Notes: a model not told the origin generated them from the letters alone. A DNA stretch of 64,000 bases from Dugong dugon (GCA_030035585.1 CM057474.1:5130001-5194000); one strand, 5' to 3'; shown: positions 11,045 through 23,510, numbered from the stretch's first letter. Made by a program: numbers and translations.

Positions 11045-12009
11045 ACTAGTTTGGTAACGTTTGTTAAAAATCAGTCATTTACTTTAGAAAGTATAGAAAA
11101 ATGTTCAGAAACGCTGATGCATAAGCCTAGTGGGTTATCCTCCTGGCTTTTTGTCTAGTTTCTTATGTTGGCACTTTGGCCAGAGTGTAACAAACCATCA
11201 GTATAAGTGGAGGGTATCGGAAAGCACTGGTCTGTGGAATATTTTCAAATAGCACAGAATCATCTGGGAAATAACAAAATATGACCCCTTAAATTATTCC
11301 TACTTGTATAATATGGTTCACCATATTTAGCATTGAATTTGTAGATTTACTTTGTTATTACTGAGTAAATATTTATTCCATTTTATAATATTTATTTTTT
11401 TAAATATTTATATTTATAATACTCTATGTGATATACTTATAAAAGCCACCATAATTATCCTGCATATTGCTTGGCATTGCTCTTCAATTGCATAGCTTCC
11501 ATGTTGTTTACTGACAGGAGATTTGTCTTCTGTAAGACTGACAATTTACATGTTTCAGTTACCGAGTGAAAGAATTAAAATCTAACTTTCTGTGTCATCA
11601 CTTTTGAAGTGTCGTCAAAGTGTGCATCTCTCAGGGCACCAGGCAGTCCTCCACAGGAAACGTCTCTTGCATCCATGTGGTGAGCTGTCATTTAAGGTAG
11701 TAACAAAACCATTACAGTGATTGTCAGTGCAAATGATTTATTTTAGTGACAGGAACTTGAGCATTGCATTATTCAACGTCTACCGAAATGGGTTGTAGCC
11801 TAGAACTTACGGGCACTTGTAGTCTTACTTGGCTGCTTTTTCTTTCAGCTTGGCTGGAGGTTTAGTTCTTGTCTTTGGAATTACATCTATTCATCTCAGT
11901 TGAGCACAGACCACACTGCCCAATAGGAACCTAGCACAAATTCTCCCTGGAAAGCTCAAGGATGACTGATCCATTCTCCCTCGTTACTACCAACGCAATC
12001 ATGGGCATA
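11045..12009. other. No recognisable feature
   Basis: AT-rich DNA, including a palindromic A/T stretch at 11385-11425. I see no gene or named repeat. Confidence 0.5.
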
Positions 12010-12110
12010 GCAAACGCTTGTTGGGTGTATACTGTGAATGAGGTTCTGTACCAAGTGGTACAAATATTTTATCTTATTTAATCATCCCAACCACAGTGTG
12101 ATGTATATGT
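12010..12110 (+). repeat. MIR fragment
   Basis: The order 'ggttctgtaccaagtggtac', 'attttatcttatttaatc', 'atcccaaccac' fits the middle of MIR in sense orientation. Short and diverged. Confidence 0.5.
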
Positions 12111-12184
12111 ACTTGTATGCGGCTCAGATGCTAAAGAAGTAGATTCCGATTTTACTGTTCAGCAATTTCTCTCCTCCAGACCAT

Positions 12185-12318
12185 GAGGGATCCCTGTGCC
12201 CCAGTTTCTTGACCTTGAAAATGAGGCCAGTAATATATCAAACTCTCAGAGTTGTTATGAGAATTACCAGTAAGTCTATGTAAAGGGCTTAGCACCATAA
12301 CTGGCATGAGGCAAATGC
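12185..12318 (-). repeat. MIR, antisense
   Basis: Has 'gtgccccagtttcttgacc', 'aaaatgaggccagtaata' and 'aagggcttagcaccataac' in reverse MIR order, ending near 'aggcaaatgctca'. Confidence 0.7.
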
Positions 12319-12329
12319 TCACGTAAATC

Positions 12330-12425
12330 AACCCTTGAAAACCCTATGGAGCACATTTCTGCTCTGACACGCATGGGGTTGCCATGAGTCAGGATCGACT
12401 TGACAGCAACCTGTTTGGTGTTTTG
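12330..12425 (+). mobile_element. AfroSINE 3' fragment
   Basis: Only the body and tail are present, from 'cttgaaaaccctatggagca' to 'gacttgacagcaacctgttt'. The 'ctctgacacgcatggggttg' wording marks the third AfroSINE subfamily, seen whole at 43668 and 47050. Confidence 0.75.
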
Positions 12426-13424
12426 TTATGGGATTGCTTCATACAAAAGCAGCTAAATAAAGGACATTTATTTTCACCAAAAAGGAATTTGGCATAATAA
12501 GGAAAGTCTGTGTGTTATCAAATTTAATGGTTTTCTGACTTCCTCTTGCCACTGCTGCATCATCAACTGTGGTCAGCCTCTGTAACCCCTGGACTTGCAG
12601 CAACTCAGAAAGAGAATTGAGAGGCTGGTGCTCTGAGGCGAGGTGACAAAAAGATGTGTTCACAGTCTCTGCCACCTGGAATTCAAAGAGCATCTTCATG
12701 TGCATCAGTTTTACAGTTAACTGTTGTTAGTCAGTAGAGACCAGATTATTCTTCAGTAACAAATTAAGTCCTAAATTTCCATAGTTTATCTCAACAAAGA
12801 TTTATTTCCCACTGAATTCTTGCCAGTCACCAAAGCAGGGTACAGCACACGAGATTTGCATTACCTCTGTCTAGAAATGAGGTGTGTCACTTTGTCCACA
12901 TTTCACTCACTAGACTAAATATAAAAATAGAAAAAGGCCTGGAAATGTAGAGGAGAAAAGGGAATATTTAGCATTGCTTTTTCTGCCACACATTTCACAT
13001 GGCTCCTGGTTACTTATGGATATTGGGTCACAAGCATGTCATGAGCAATCCTGTAGCTGCTGGTAAGCAGGGAGGATTTGGTGAAGTCACTTGGTGACGG
13101 GACTTTTCAGGCGGCACAAGATGGTTGGCATTGGCTCTGTACTCATTTACTGACTGGGTCACGAGTGGGCATATGACATAGATGGCAAGGGTGAACTACA
13201 GTCCAGTGGGAAAAAGGGCTCTTTGTGTGTTGCTGAGGCATTTTCCCAGTATCCCTTTGGCCTTGACAGAGAACTATGACATTTTTTCCCCATCACAAAA
13301 CTTTCTTTAAAAATTTTGGGTAAATGTGGCATCTCAGAAACTCATAATGACATTTACCCAGCCTCTGTCTCTTGCCTCTCTCTCTCTGTCTCTCTAAGTA
13401 TTTAAAAACAAATCCTTGGGATTC
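12426..13424. other. No recognisable feature
   Basis: I see no gene. An 88-codon minus-strand frame (12439-12705) has no recognisable domain and no supporting signals. Confidence 0.5.
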
Positions 13425-13592
13425 TTGTAGTGGGTACCATTATTACATTTGTTTTATAAATGAGGTACTGAAGCTTAGCAGCATTAAGTAACTTGTCCAA
13501 AGTCCACAACTTGGAAATATCAAAGCTGGAATTTGAACTCAGCTCTGTTTGACCCCAACATGCGACCTGTTCTTAATCACACTACGCCACCC
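13425..13592 (+). repeat. MIR
   Basis: Sense MIR: 'taccattattacatttgttt', 'ataaatgaggtactgaagc', 'aagtaacttgtccaaagtcc' and 'ggaatttgaactcag' follow the MIR consensus order. Confidence 0.75.
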
Positions 13593-15650
13593 CTCCCACA
13601 CTTGGCAGTTTCTCCTCCCTGCCTTATTTCAACCTTTGGTTTTTTATTGTACCTACCTCTTTTGCTAGAAAATTTTGTTTTCCATTCCTCATTGCCCAGT
13701 GCTTAGCACACTGCATAATGTAGACTTTCACTAAATCTGAGTTCATATATTAAAAGAGGAAAAATCTAATCTAGAATCATGCCTCGCAAAGCTAATTAAG
13801 AGATTGTGTTTTAAGCCCTACGAAATACTGGACTGTGATATTGGTGACAGAGGACATTGTTCATATTGCATTTACTCTACTGGATAGGCCAAGTCCCATG
13901 CACAACCCTCTTCTAAAAGGTTGACTGTGCGTAGGTGGTAATGTTTTGTATCATGCCTTCGGTCCGCAGCTGGTTGGACCAAGAAAAGGCATTTATGTAG
14001 GAGCAGCCAATTCATAGCCTGGCCAGAACCCCGTAAGGTGTCTTGGTGTGACTTGGCAAATGGAAATCATAGGAAGTTTGATATTTATGCAGAAAGACAA
14101 CTGGTGACAAGTGTGGCTTGGCGTCTGAAGAGAAGGCAGTCCATTTGGAAAACAGAATAGAGTAGATAAAAGTGTCGGGTAGCAGGAGCAGGAGGACCAG
14201 AGGCAGAGATTGTAGTAGAGTCTGGTTAAGGGTAGAACCCAAGAAAAAGGAACAGTGAATAACCCTGGTGCTGAAGCTGTGTTGGATTCTGAGATTGTCC
14301 GTTTCCTATACTGCGTTCCAGCTCCTCCGGTAAAATCTGGTGGTCAGGTCTTTCCTGGGTACCCTGAGGCTGGCCATGTGGCTGGCATTTCTGTTTGCCT
14401 TATTTCCATGTGACCTTACCCTTTTCCTGCAGGTGAGCTCACCGTTCTTATAAATAAAACCCTGACGTTTTTCTGTTTTCACAATTATCCTCCCTTTGAC
14501 TTTGAAAACCGATTTGTTTTAAATTCAGCAGCTCATGTTTACATTTACTTGATGTAACTATATTTAGGGAAGGCAAGGTTGTGGATCCTGTGGGTGTATG
14601 TCCAGGTTACTTCTGAATGGAAATACAAAATTCTTTCACAAAAATAAAAATAATTAGTTTATTTCATCAGTTCAACTGAGTCTTTCTTAGTGAGTTATCA
14701 ATGTGTTTTGCTTCTGGTACATTTTTCTTTCTTATGGATCTGTGAACAAAGGAAATCTTTTGATTTTTTTTCTTCTTTTTTCCCACTTGTACTTTCTCAA
14801 TTCTATGCTCTTCATCTTTTCTTATAGTATGCAAAGAATTGCTGTCCATTTCTTCAGGCACCTTCCCAATACGTGAAAAGCAGATACGAAAATACCAGGG
14901 AGTGAGTCTTTACACCTGAACTGATACTAAATGGAATGAGATTTTAGCTTATCTTGTTGACATTAAGCAGCGCACTGCCTTGGAGCTAGTTAAAGAAGCT
15001 TAACCTTAGTGTGCAGAACAGCCCTTGGAAGAAAAAATTTTTTCTTCATATTTTATAGTAGAGTTCTATTGTAATGCTTGGGATTGTGTCCAAGGAAATG
15101 AAGGTTTGTAGGGGCACTAAAAGACATTCCCTCACACCTGGTGGGTAGTGTATGATGCTGTGAAAAAAGAATGCCCTTCAGCTGTATGTCACTGCGTTTG
15201 CACTTTTCCTAGTAAAACTTACTAAACTTGGAATTTCAGTAAGTCTGGCAGAATTGTATGCAATGTTTCTATTACTTATTTATGTCAAAGAAAACTTCAA
15301 AATTTCTTTGAAGATTACCTTTAAGCCTTACAGCCTTAAATAGAGGCTTAAAGGTAAACAACTTAGAAAAATACTTTCGGTGATCCCCTTTGATGTGGGA
15401 TGTGCCACGTTTCGTATAAATGCAGATGCTCCAGTTGAAATGAAGTCTAAGACCATGAAATACAGATATCTCTTTTCTGTTGTCAGTTCAAATTTGTATT
15501 ATAGATGAGTCAGACTTTGATTTTTGACCTCTATCACTCTTGGGAGCACAGAAAAGTGAAATGGTACTAAAAGAAATTGGCTAAGATATTTCTCTGACAA
15601 TGACAGCTACATCACTTAAGACCATCCTAATTTTAAGACTATGCTGATTT
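13593..15650. other. No recognisable feature
   Basis: About 2 kb of AT-rich, single-copy-like DNA. A 64-codon lysine-rich minus-strand frame (14667-14861) and a 76-codon frame (14012-14242) show no domain or signal. I assign nothing here. Confidence 0.5.
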
Positions 15651-16140
15651 CAGAAATGTGAAAATAGTCAGAAATAAATGCATATGTACCCACCACCTTG
15701 TTTATGAAATGGAAGAGTTCCCAATGTTATTGAAGCTCTCGTGTACACCGCTCTGATGGCATCTCCTTCCTTTCCGCCCAAGAAATGATTGTTTTCCTCT
15801 AATTTTGCCAAATATGTATCCTAAATATTTTTTGGACCGTTATATAAATGGAAGTATAACACATTTTTAAAAATTTAACAGCGGGTAAATTTCATCCGTG
15901 TCAATATATATAGCTGCCACTGTTGTACAGTATCACAGTGTGTTCACAGACCATAATTTATCAATTTTCCAGTCAATGGACAGTTGGGGCTATTTCCAGT
16001 GTTTTGCTATTATAAATTATTTTGCTACAGACATTCTCACAGTTGTCTCCTGAAATACGTGTGAGAGTTTCCCCAGGGAATGAAGTGGGATTGTTCAGAT
16101 GTGGAATTACTAGGTGTAGGTAATAGGCTTTCCTATTCTG
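15650..16140 (-). mobile_element. L1M 3'-end fragment
   Basis: Antisense L1M-type 3' sequence: 'tatcacagtgtgttcacaga', 'caattttccagtcaatggac', 'gctatttccagtgttttgct' and a block like the usual '...gtgggattg...' follow the order seen in reverse L1M 3' UTRs. Confidence 0.65.
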
Positions 16141-16535
16141 ATTACCCACAAGTGCTGCTGTGCTTCTCTTGCTTCCCCTGAATATCCTGAAGGAACATGA
16201 GTCCTGTTCTTGCTTAACCTATGGACGGGACTTAACATCTATGTTCAGGGACCTTCATGGAGAAGAGGAGGAAGAGGTGAGGGAGGTGGCAGTGCTTGCC
16301 AACTTACGGAATGTGACTTTCAGCCATAGCCTGGGGAAACCAAAGACAGACGATACTTAAGTCAAGGTGGAGCACTCCTGTTGGTTCTGTTGAACATGGG
16401 TGTGATGTGGGGCTTCACCCTCTGAAGACTGGGGTCTCAGGCTGCAGCATCGTTGATGTTACAGAATTCACTGTGAGGTCACTACTATGCTGTGAAAGAT
16501 GAAAACTCAAAAAGATAACCTTTCACTCTGAGAAA
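16141..16535. other. No recognisable feature
   Basis: A 66-codon frame at 16160-16360 carries an acidic run but no domain. I see nothing else. Confidence 0.4.
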
Positions 16536-17420
16536 GTATGGTTTTATTTATATTAAAAGACAAGAAGCTAAGTTGGAAAATAACTTGGTCCCCATGCTCT
16601 GGCTCCTTTTGCTGTGCTCCAAGGCTACAGTCTACTTAATCTCAGACCTCGTGGTACCAGTGATCTCCAGCCCCTTGCCACTCTCTGCTGGCTGCTGAGC
16701 GTCTCCATGCGGCTCTCCTCCACAGTCTTAAACAGGACGTTCACCTCAAAGCGGGCTTTGAGGCTCTTCAGCAATAGCCAATCCTGCTGGAACTCTGACT
16801 TGCAAAACCTGGAAGTACTGTTTGTGCAGTCAGGTGGGCTTTGAAGTTCATGAAGAACCCAACAAATCTGCAGCTCACAACTATCAGGCCACCTCCACCG
16901 CGGCTCCTCCGCACTTCCCTTAGCACGTTTCCCAGTCGCTCTGGCCTTGCTGGAAGGTGGGCAACATTAGTCTTCCTAGGTCCCCTGGTTGCCTCAGATA
17001 CTCTTCAGAGAGAGGGTCCACCCAGAGTGACTGAGGACCATTTGGGGTGCGCCCATTGCCGATTGCTTAGACATTTGTACGAGGGATGAAGGCTGACCTC
17101 AGACAGCACCTTTCCAGAGTGTGTAAGAGTGGGGCATGCTGGGCAGGGGCCTCCCCTGTGAGCCTGACACACCTGTTCACCACTGCTCTGTTTTTCTGAT
17201 TCCCGACATGAGTCACCAACCTCAGTCCTGCCAGTGCTCATCTCAGTCCTGCCTAAACCACCCTGCGGGCCACTTCCATCGGGTCCTGTCACCACCACAC
17301 ACCCTTTGGTCTTTGTCCCCCAACAGCCATCATGTATCTCTTCACTATCCTTTCTGGGCACAGACTGGATGATCCTTCTGAGGATGGGGAAGAATGGTGG
17401 TGGGCGGAACGGACGCATCT
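16536..17420 (-). pseudogene. Possible terminal exon or decayed pseudogene, unidentified
   Basis: GC-rich block of about 850 bp, unlike its AT-rich neighbours. On the minus strand one frame is open for about 330 nt (about 16960 down to 16630) and encodes a helical-looking stretch (FQQDWLLLKSLKARFEVN, then VLFKTVEESRMETLSSQQR). Switching frame near 16690 gives KGLEITGTTRSEIK followed by a stop. An AATAAA-like signal lies further on (plus-strand 'ttttatttatatt' near 16543). There is no poly(A) tract, so a recent processed copy is unlikely. I do not recognise the protein, and ordinary chance sequence is possible. Confidence 0.25.
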
Positions 17421-18032
17421 TTTTGAATGATCTCTTGCCTCTTGGAAATATTGCGTGGAATAATTTAAAAAGACAAAAAACAACTAAACTCTAGGGAGTT
17501 TGACGTACTTTCAGAGAGAGTGAACCTGTTTGTATATCAACCAGGTTTTAGTTGGTGATGGGCATCTGAGTCGTTAATAATGGGACACCAGGATAGGAAA
17601 GTGAAGAGTAAGCAGCCTTCGTGAATGGGCAGGCTTGTCAGTGTGAAGATACATTATCTTCCCCCCAGAGGCTGATTACCATGAAGCTCAATCTTCAAGG
17701 GACCTCACTTGTAAAGGCCCCCTCCAACACCTCAGGAGGGGCCCTAGCAATGTGTTATGTAATTGTGTGGTTGTTTTTTCCTTTTTTAATTTGCAAAAGT
17801 AAGATATTTAAATCACAATCAGAGCTGTTGTCCAGTTCCACTCTAACTCCCCTTCAATCATGCGTCCCCTTCTGTTGGGAGCAGTGGAGGTGGCCAAGGA
17901 CATTTCTGAGATCTAACTAATGAGAACTTTAGCTGGGCATACATTTAATTGCATTTAGTGGGATTATTTATGTTCTTTACAGTCATTTCCATGTATAACA
18001 AGTTATTGCTAAATGTTCTGGTGCAAGATACT
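17421..18032. other. No recognisable feature
   Basis: AT-rich DNA. A 99-codon plus-strand frame (17621-17920) has no recognisable domain. Confidence 0.45.
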
Positions 18033-18445
18033 TGTTACGGACTGAATTGCATCCCCCAAAAATACATGTTGTAAATCCTAACCCCTACACCTGGGGTTAT
18101 AATTCCATTTGGGAATGAGTTTTCTTTGTTATGTTAATGAGTGAGTATTGGTGTAGGGTGAGTCTTAAATCAATCTCTTCTGAGATATAAAAGAGCAAAT
18201 GAAGCAAGCAAGCAAGCACAAAAGGAGCGGAAGATACTTGCCACATGATCACCGAGAACCTAGGAAGAGAAGCTGAAAAGAGACAAGGGCGTTTCCCCAA
18301 AGCAGACAGAGAAAGAGAAACTTCCCCTTGAGCTGGCATCCTGAATTCGGACTTCTCGCTTCCTAAACTGTGAGAAAAGAAATTTCTGTTTGTTAAAGTC
18401 ACCCACTGGTGGTACTCGTGCTATAGCAGCATGAGAGAATTAAAA
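18033..18445 (+). mobile_element. MaLR-like solo LTR, sense
   Basis: Begins 'tgttacggactgaattgcat', then 'gggaatgagttttctttgtt', a TATA-like 'gagatataaaagagcaaa', and 'ctgtgagaaaagaaatttct' near the 3' end. It is the sense counterpart of the copies at 6598 and 24837, the more typical MaLR form. It holds a short (AAGC)n run at about 18200. The 3' end faces the 3' end of the next LTR. Confidence 0.8.
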
Positions 18446-18460
18446 TTCACCTTTACCATC

Positions 18461-18981
18461 TGTCTCGGTCATCTAGTGCTGCTCCAACAGAAATACAAGT
18501 GGATGGCTTTACAAAGAGAAATTTATTCTCTCACAGTCCAGTAGGCTACAAGTCCAAATTCAGGGCATCAGCTCCAGGGGAATGCTTTCTCGGTCGGCTC
18601 TGGAGGAAGGTCTGTGTCATCAATCTTCCTCTGGTCTGGGAGCTTCTCTGCGCAGGAACCTCAGGTCCAAAGGACACGCTCTGCTCCCGGCACTGCTTTC
18701 TTGGTGGTATGACGTTCCCATGTGTCTCTGCTCGCTTCTCTCTTTTATATCTCCAAAGAGATTGCATTAAGACACTGATCTTGTCAACCTCATTAGTATA
18801 ACCTCATCACAGTGATAGAATTTATAACACATGAGGAAATCACATATAATCTCATCATAGTGGTAGAGATTACAACACATAAGGAAATCACATCAGATAA
18901 CACAATCATACAATACTGGGAATCATGACCTAGCCAAGTTGCTACACACGTTTTTTGGGGGACACAGTTCAATCCATGACA
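18461..18981 (-). mobile_element. MaLR-like solo LTR with exact target duplication
   Basis: Antisense LTR of about 521 bp, plus-strand ends TGTCTCGG and CCATGACA, bounded by identical CCATC at 18456-18460 and 18982-18986. It holds an internal repeat of about 60 bp with 'catcacagtg/catcatagtg' starts at about 18800 and 18855. No internal ERV genes. Confidence 0.9.
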
Positions 18982-19905
18982 CCATCAGACGTTGAGGGTC
19001 CAGAAGTTGCTTCATGTTTTGCCATGTTCTCTTGTCCCTGACAATGGCATGTGAGGCTTGTGGAGGAGAAATAAGGTTTGAAATGTGTGGGGATAAAGGC
19101 TAGTCTGGAAAATTCTCGGGATCATCAGATGTCTAAAATTAGAAGTGGATGATTTGTATATCAACCAACTTTTGGTGCTCAGAGATGACTAGGCAAAACA
19201 GAAGTTCATGCATGTCAGAAATTACAACCTTAGCATAAAATATACCTTTTTATTTCTTTCTTTTTTTGAGGGGGGTGGTGAGAATCATGCGAAGTAGAAT
19301 TTATCAGAATTCTTGTTTTTGTAGAGCAAAAACTTGCAGTAGTACCAGAAAGAGTGAGGACCTTTGTATATAAATTGCAAGTTTTATATATTCTGACATA
19401 CCAGGCTGTGTCTTAAGTGTCTCAATCCTTCTTTTCTTGACAAAATATGGCAGTTTCAGATAAAAGGGCACTCAGCAAAATGGCCTAAAGACACAAGTAT
19501 TCCAGTGGCAAAACTCCTACACATATTCATCAGTAGAACACTATATGATGCATAAAAGTAATTTGATCACAAAATTTTATAGCTCAATATAATGTAATGG
19601 TAATTTTAAAATTAAAGTTGTTCTTGTGTGTACGTGAATCCAAATTAATTTTGTATATTTTTCCTGAATTATTGATCATATCAGAATTCAAATATGATGA
19701 GAAAAACATCATTGGGGAAATGTAAACTGAAATACAAAGATTGACAGAAACTTCAAAATGTAAAAAATCTCTTTTATCACATCATAATGGAACTAAATGT
19801 CTAATGGGGAAGATCATGAAGATTAGGGAAAATATCACAATAAGTATTCACTTTTGGACTTAATTTTTAACTTGGAATTTTGTGTTCTTGTTACTAATTA
19901 CAATT
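18982..19905. other. No recognisable feature
   Basis: AT-rich DNA without an assigned repeat or gene. Confidence 0.5.
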
Positions 19906-20098
19906 TGTCATGGAATTGATTCCGCTCATGGTCATCCCATGCGGGTCAGAGTAGAACTAGGGTTTTCAATTGCTGATTTTTGGGAAGCGGATTGCCAGGC
20001 CTTTCTTCCGAGGCACCTCTGGGCAAATTCGAACCAACAACCTTTCAGTGAGCTGCTGAGAGGGTTAGCCATTTGCACCACCCAGGGACTACAGCCTT
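19906..20098 (-). mobile_element. AfroSINE (third subfamily), antisense
   Basis: Diverged antisense copy: 'attgattccgctcatggtca', 'gggaagcggattgccaggcc', 'aaattcgaaccaacaac' (B-box side) and a head ending 'ccacccaggga'. The 'ccagg' central block marks the subfamily also seen at 32284, 33285 and 45563. Confidence 0.75.
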
Positions 20099-21059
20099 CC
20101 AAATTATATAAGTTCTAAGCCTAGAAAACTGGATCTGCTCCTGACGCCTACTTCACTGGGGATGGGGACTGCAGGGTAAAGGAATCCACAAGTTAGTTTT
20201 TACCTCCCTTGTATCCAGTGGCTCCAGAACCTCTGCCACACTTCCCTTCCTGGGTTAGGCAGAAAGGAGCGCTGTACTTAGAGCCTGACCTCTGCCCAGT
20301 GTCCAGGGCATGTGGAGGGGATTCAGCACTGAGACGGAAACACACGTGGCCGCGTTTTCTGCAGAGTGTGGTCCCGGCCCCTCTTCTCTTGCATATATGT
20401 GTCCTGGGCAGACACCCAGGGCCTACAGCAGGAGGCGGCTGGAATAGGAACCTCAGGGCCTTAATTCTCTGCTTCCTTTTCCCAGCATGCTAGATGGGTC
20501 CAGGATGATTTTTCTTCGGGATCCAGGGAATTTATGTCTGCTGCACTTGGCAGATAGAATCTAATTCCCACAGAAACGTGGAGAAGAACTACGTAATAAT
20601 AGTACTGAGGAATTCTGCCTTTGTACTGGTTTCTGTGTCAGTGACTGCCTCCCTTCTTCCCTGTCTTCCTCCTCTCTGTCTCCTGACCTTTCCTCCTTCC
20701 TAGCTTCATCAGACATTTATCTTGCATTTATTCTCCTCATGACACAAATTAGATAGAAGAAAGGCATGCACAAGACCTAGAAGAGTTGTTTAAATGAGGA
20801 CCTTAAGGAGATGAACAGAAGGATAGTTTTTCCATTTGAGTAGAGTGATTCTGTAAGAGTTTCACGGAAGAAGTAAATTTATCTGGGCCATAAAAGAATA
20901 AAGGATAAGAATAACAATTTAAGAATGTAACACAAGAACTTTGACCTTAAAATGAGGGAGAAGAGCCAAGTGCAATGAATATGAATATATTCATGCTTTA
21001 TTTATTCAGAGTTTATATTATATTCTAATAACATTTATAGTTGAGAAAATATAGATTAT
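20099..21059. other. No recognisable feature
   Basis: The first 400 bp are GC-richer with a few CpGs and a 94-codon frame (20209-20493) lacking any known domain. The remainder is AT-rich. No gene call is justified. Confidence 0.45.
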
Positions 21060-21829
21060 TTTGATTACATTTATCCTTAGGTGTTTTATGATTTTTGTTG
21101 CTGTGGATAAGATTTCCACCCGCTCAGGTTTGTAGTAAATATCCTTTTAAGTGCTAATTGGTTCGGGACTGTCTTGGGTTTTTTATCTTCATAGCATATC
21201 ATTTATAAATAAAAATCATTCTATTTTCCTTTTCCATATTTAAATATACATATCTAACCTTTTTATTAGTAAACATTTAAACATGTTAAGTACTAGAATT
21301 TACATAAGACCTTTCTATTCAATTCCTGAATCTAGCAGGGATATGCTTAATATTTCATAATGTAAGTAAATTTTATGAGAGTTTCTAGTAAATACTTGTA
21401 TCCATATAGGGCATTTTGTTCCATTCCTTTGCTATTTGTAATTTTTTTGAGGAATGACTAATGAATTTTATCAAGTGCTTTTCAGCGTCTTTTTGTATAA
21501 GATTTTTGTTCTTTTTGCTAATGTAATGAATTATTTTGAAAGATACAGTAATGTTGACTCATCCTTTTAGTTCCAGGACAAAGCCTGCTTAGTCATTGTG
21601 TATTATTTCTTAAACATACTGTTGGATTCAATTGATTAATATTTTAAGTTCCTAAGTGAAATTGACTGATAATGGTGTTTTTTAAAGTTTTTTTTTTAAT
21701 GTACATTTATCAGGCTTTTGTGTTAAGGCTCTACTTACTTCATTTGACAAATTAGGAAGCTTTTCATCTTGTTTTATGTATAGGAATAGTTTGAGAGCCC
21801 TGAGAATTACTGGTTCATCGAAGATGGGG

Positions 21830-22190
21830 TAGCTGTTGGGGAGTGACAAGGGTAATTGGTCCGTAAATGCCTCCAGGAATTCTCTCTGGCCAAGCTAGCT
21901 GGGACTGTGTCGGGAGGGACTGCACCCAAACTCACCTTCTCAAGAACCGAGGGTTTGGCGACTCCAAGGTCTCTGGTTTTTCTAGCTCTCCCTTAAACTT
22001 CTTGCTGTTTCTCAAGCTTAGACTCTCAGGAAACAAGTACTCTTGCTTGTCCGGAGTATTAAAACACTGTTCCCATGTTTGCTCCATGAAAAAAGGAGGC
22101 ATGGGGTAATCTGCCTGCAAAAAGCAGCTCTTGCTGTTTTTGCTGTAAGTCTACTGCACAACATTTGCAAAACCACCCATTTTGGAACCT
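21830..22190. other. Unclassified insert within L1
   Basis: GC-richer block with sharp contrast to the T-rich L1 on both sides, starting near 'gggtagctgttggggagtga' and ending near 'ccattttggaacctctg'. It has no clear ends or target duplication and I cannot name it. Confidence 0.4.
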
Positions 22191-22539
22191 CTGTTTAATA
22201 GTAGATATTAAATAATCTTTTCACTTTTTCCTGTGGCTTTTGGTTTAGTCAAATTTTCTAACTTGTCTTGAACCACTCTTTGGAATTTATTGATTGTTGG
22301 AAAAACAACCATATCTTCAGAAGTTTTCAAATTTATTTTTATAAAATTATTTATAATATTTTCTTTTAATTATGTAATCCACTCCTACTTTTGTATCTCC
22401 TTCCAATTTCTTATGTTACTTGTTTTATTTTTTTCTCTTTTCCTCCTTTATCCAATCTTGTCAGCAACTTGTTGATTTTATTAATTTATTTTTCAATATT
22501 CAGATTTTGCTTGATTTATCTTATTTGCTACCTTTATTT

Positions 22540-22792
22540 TCTTTTATTTAACAAACATGTATATAACACGTACATGTGTCAGGCATTGTACAAAGTCTGT
22601 ACACACATTAAGTCATTTAATTCTCTTAACAACCATATGTATTAGGTATTATTTTGTCCCCGTTTTATAGATGAGGACAATGAGGTACAAGGTGATTAAA
22701 ATCTGACCTAAGTCACTCAGCTAATGACTGGCAGAGCCGGGGTTAGACCTCAGCTCTTTGGCTCTGGTGTCCCTGCTTTTAAGCTCTATGAG
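22540..22792 (+). repeat. MIR, nearly full length
   Basis: Best MIR in the window: 'gtgtcaggcattgtacaaag', 'taagtcatttaattctctta', 'ttttatagatgaggacaatg', 'taagtcactcagctaatgac' and 'ggcagagccggggttagacc' in order. It lies inside what reads as one antisense L1. Confidence 0.85.
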
Positions 22793-23510
22793 TACTGACT
22801 ACTTTTCTAGTCTTATATTAGTTATTTAAACTTTTGTCTTTTTAATTTTCTTCTCATTTGACTTTTTCTAGTTTCTTAAATTGTATCCTGAGTATATTTA
22901 TATTCAATCCCTCATTTTTACAAATAAAAGCATATGAGTTTATGTGTTTTCCTATAATTATTATTTTAGAACTTTGTCACAGGTTTTGATATAAAGTTTT
23001 CCTTTTTTGTTAATTTCTAAATAGTCTGTAATTCCAATTCCATTCCTGTTTGAATCTTGTTTACTTAGAAGAGATCTATGAATTTTGAACTGGTTTATTT
23101 TTGGTTACTCTTTTCATTGATGATTTTTAGTTTTATTGTATAATTAATGTCCAAGTTGTGGCACATTTATTTTTGGAGCAAAGTTTTCCCTTTGAGTCAA
23201 TAAATTATTATTATTATTATTGCAAACGAGGAAGAAGGTTGTTCTTTCTTAGAGGGTAAAACTTTCTCCTTATATGTGTATTTATTAGCTCAATTTGAGG
23301 ACTGTATTATTAAAATCCTGCATATTCTTACATAGCTTTATGATGTGTGACTTATCAAATTCTTCAAGAGATTTACAAACCATTCTCTCTTACAATTTAT
23401 CAAAAACAGCCTTGTATTTTTTAAGGTTTTGCTTTACATACCTTGCTCCTATTTATATTTCATAAAAATGTATTATTATTACATATTCAGAGATTGTAGG
23501 CTTTTTTTTA

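Larger units (their letters stand above)
21060..23510 (-). mobile_element. L1M ORF2 remains, antisense
   Basis: Long T-rich antisense L1. Recognisable blocks in the order expected for reverse ORF2 include 'cttaggtgttttatgatttt', 'cttttcagcgtctttttg', 'ccaggacaaagcctgcttag', 'ctgataatggtgtt' and 'gtggcttttggtttag'. The RT region is riddled with stops. It is interrupted at about 21830-22190 by unassigned sequence and at 22540-22790 by a MIR. The whole is old. Confidence 0.75.
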
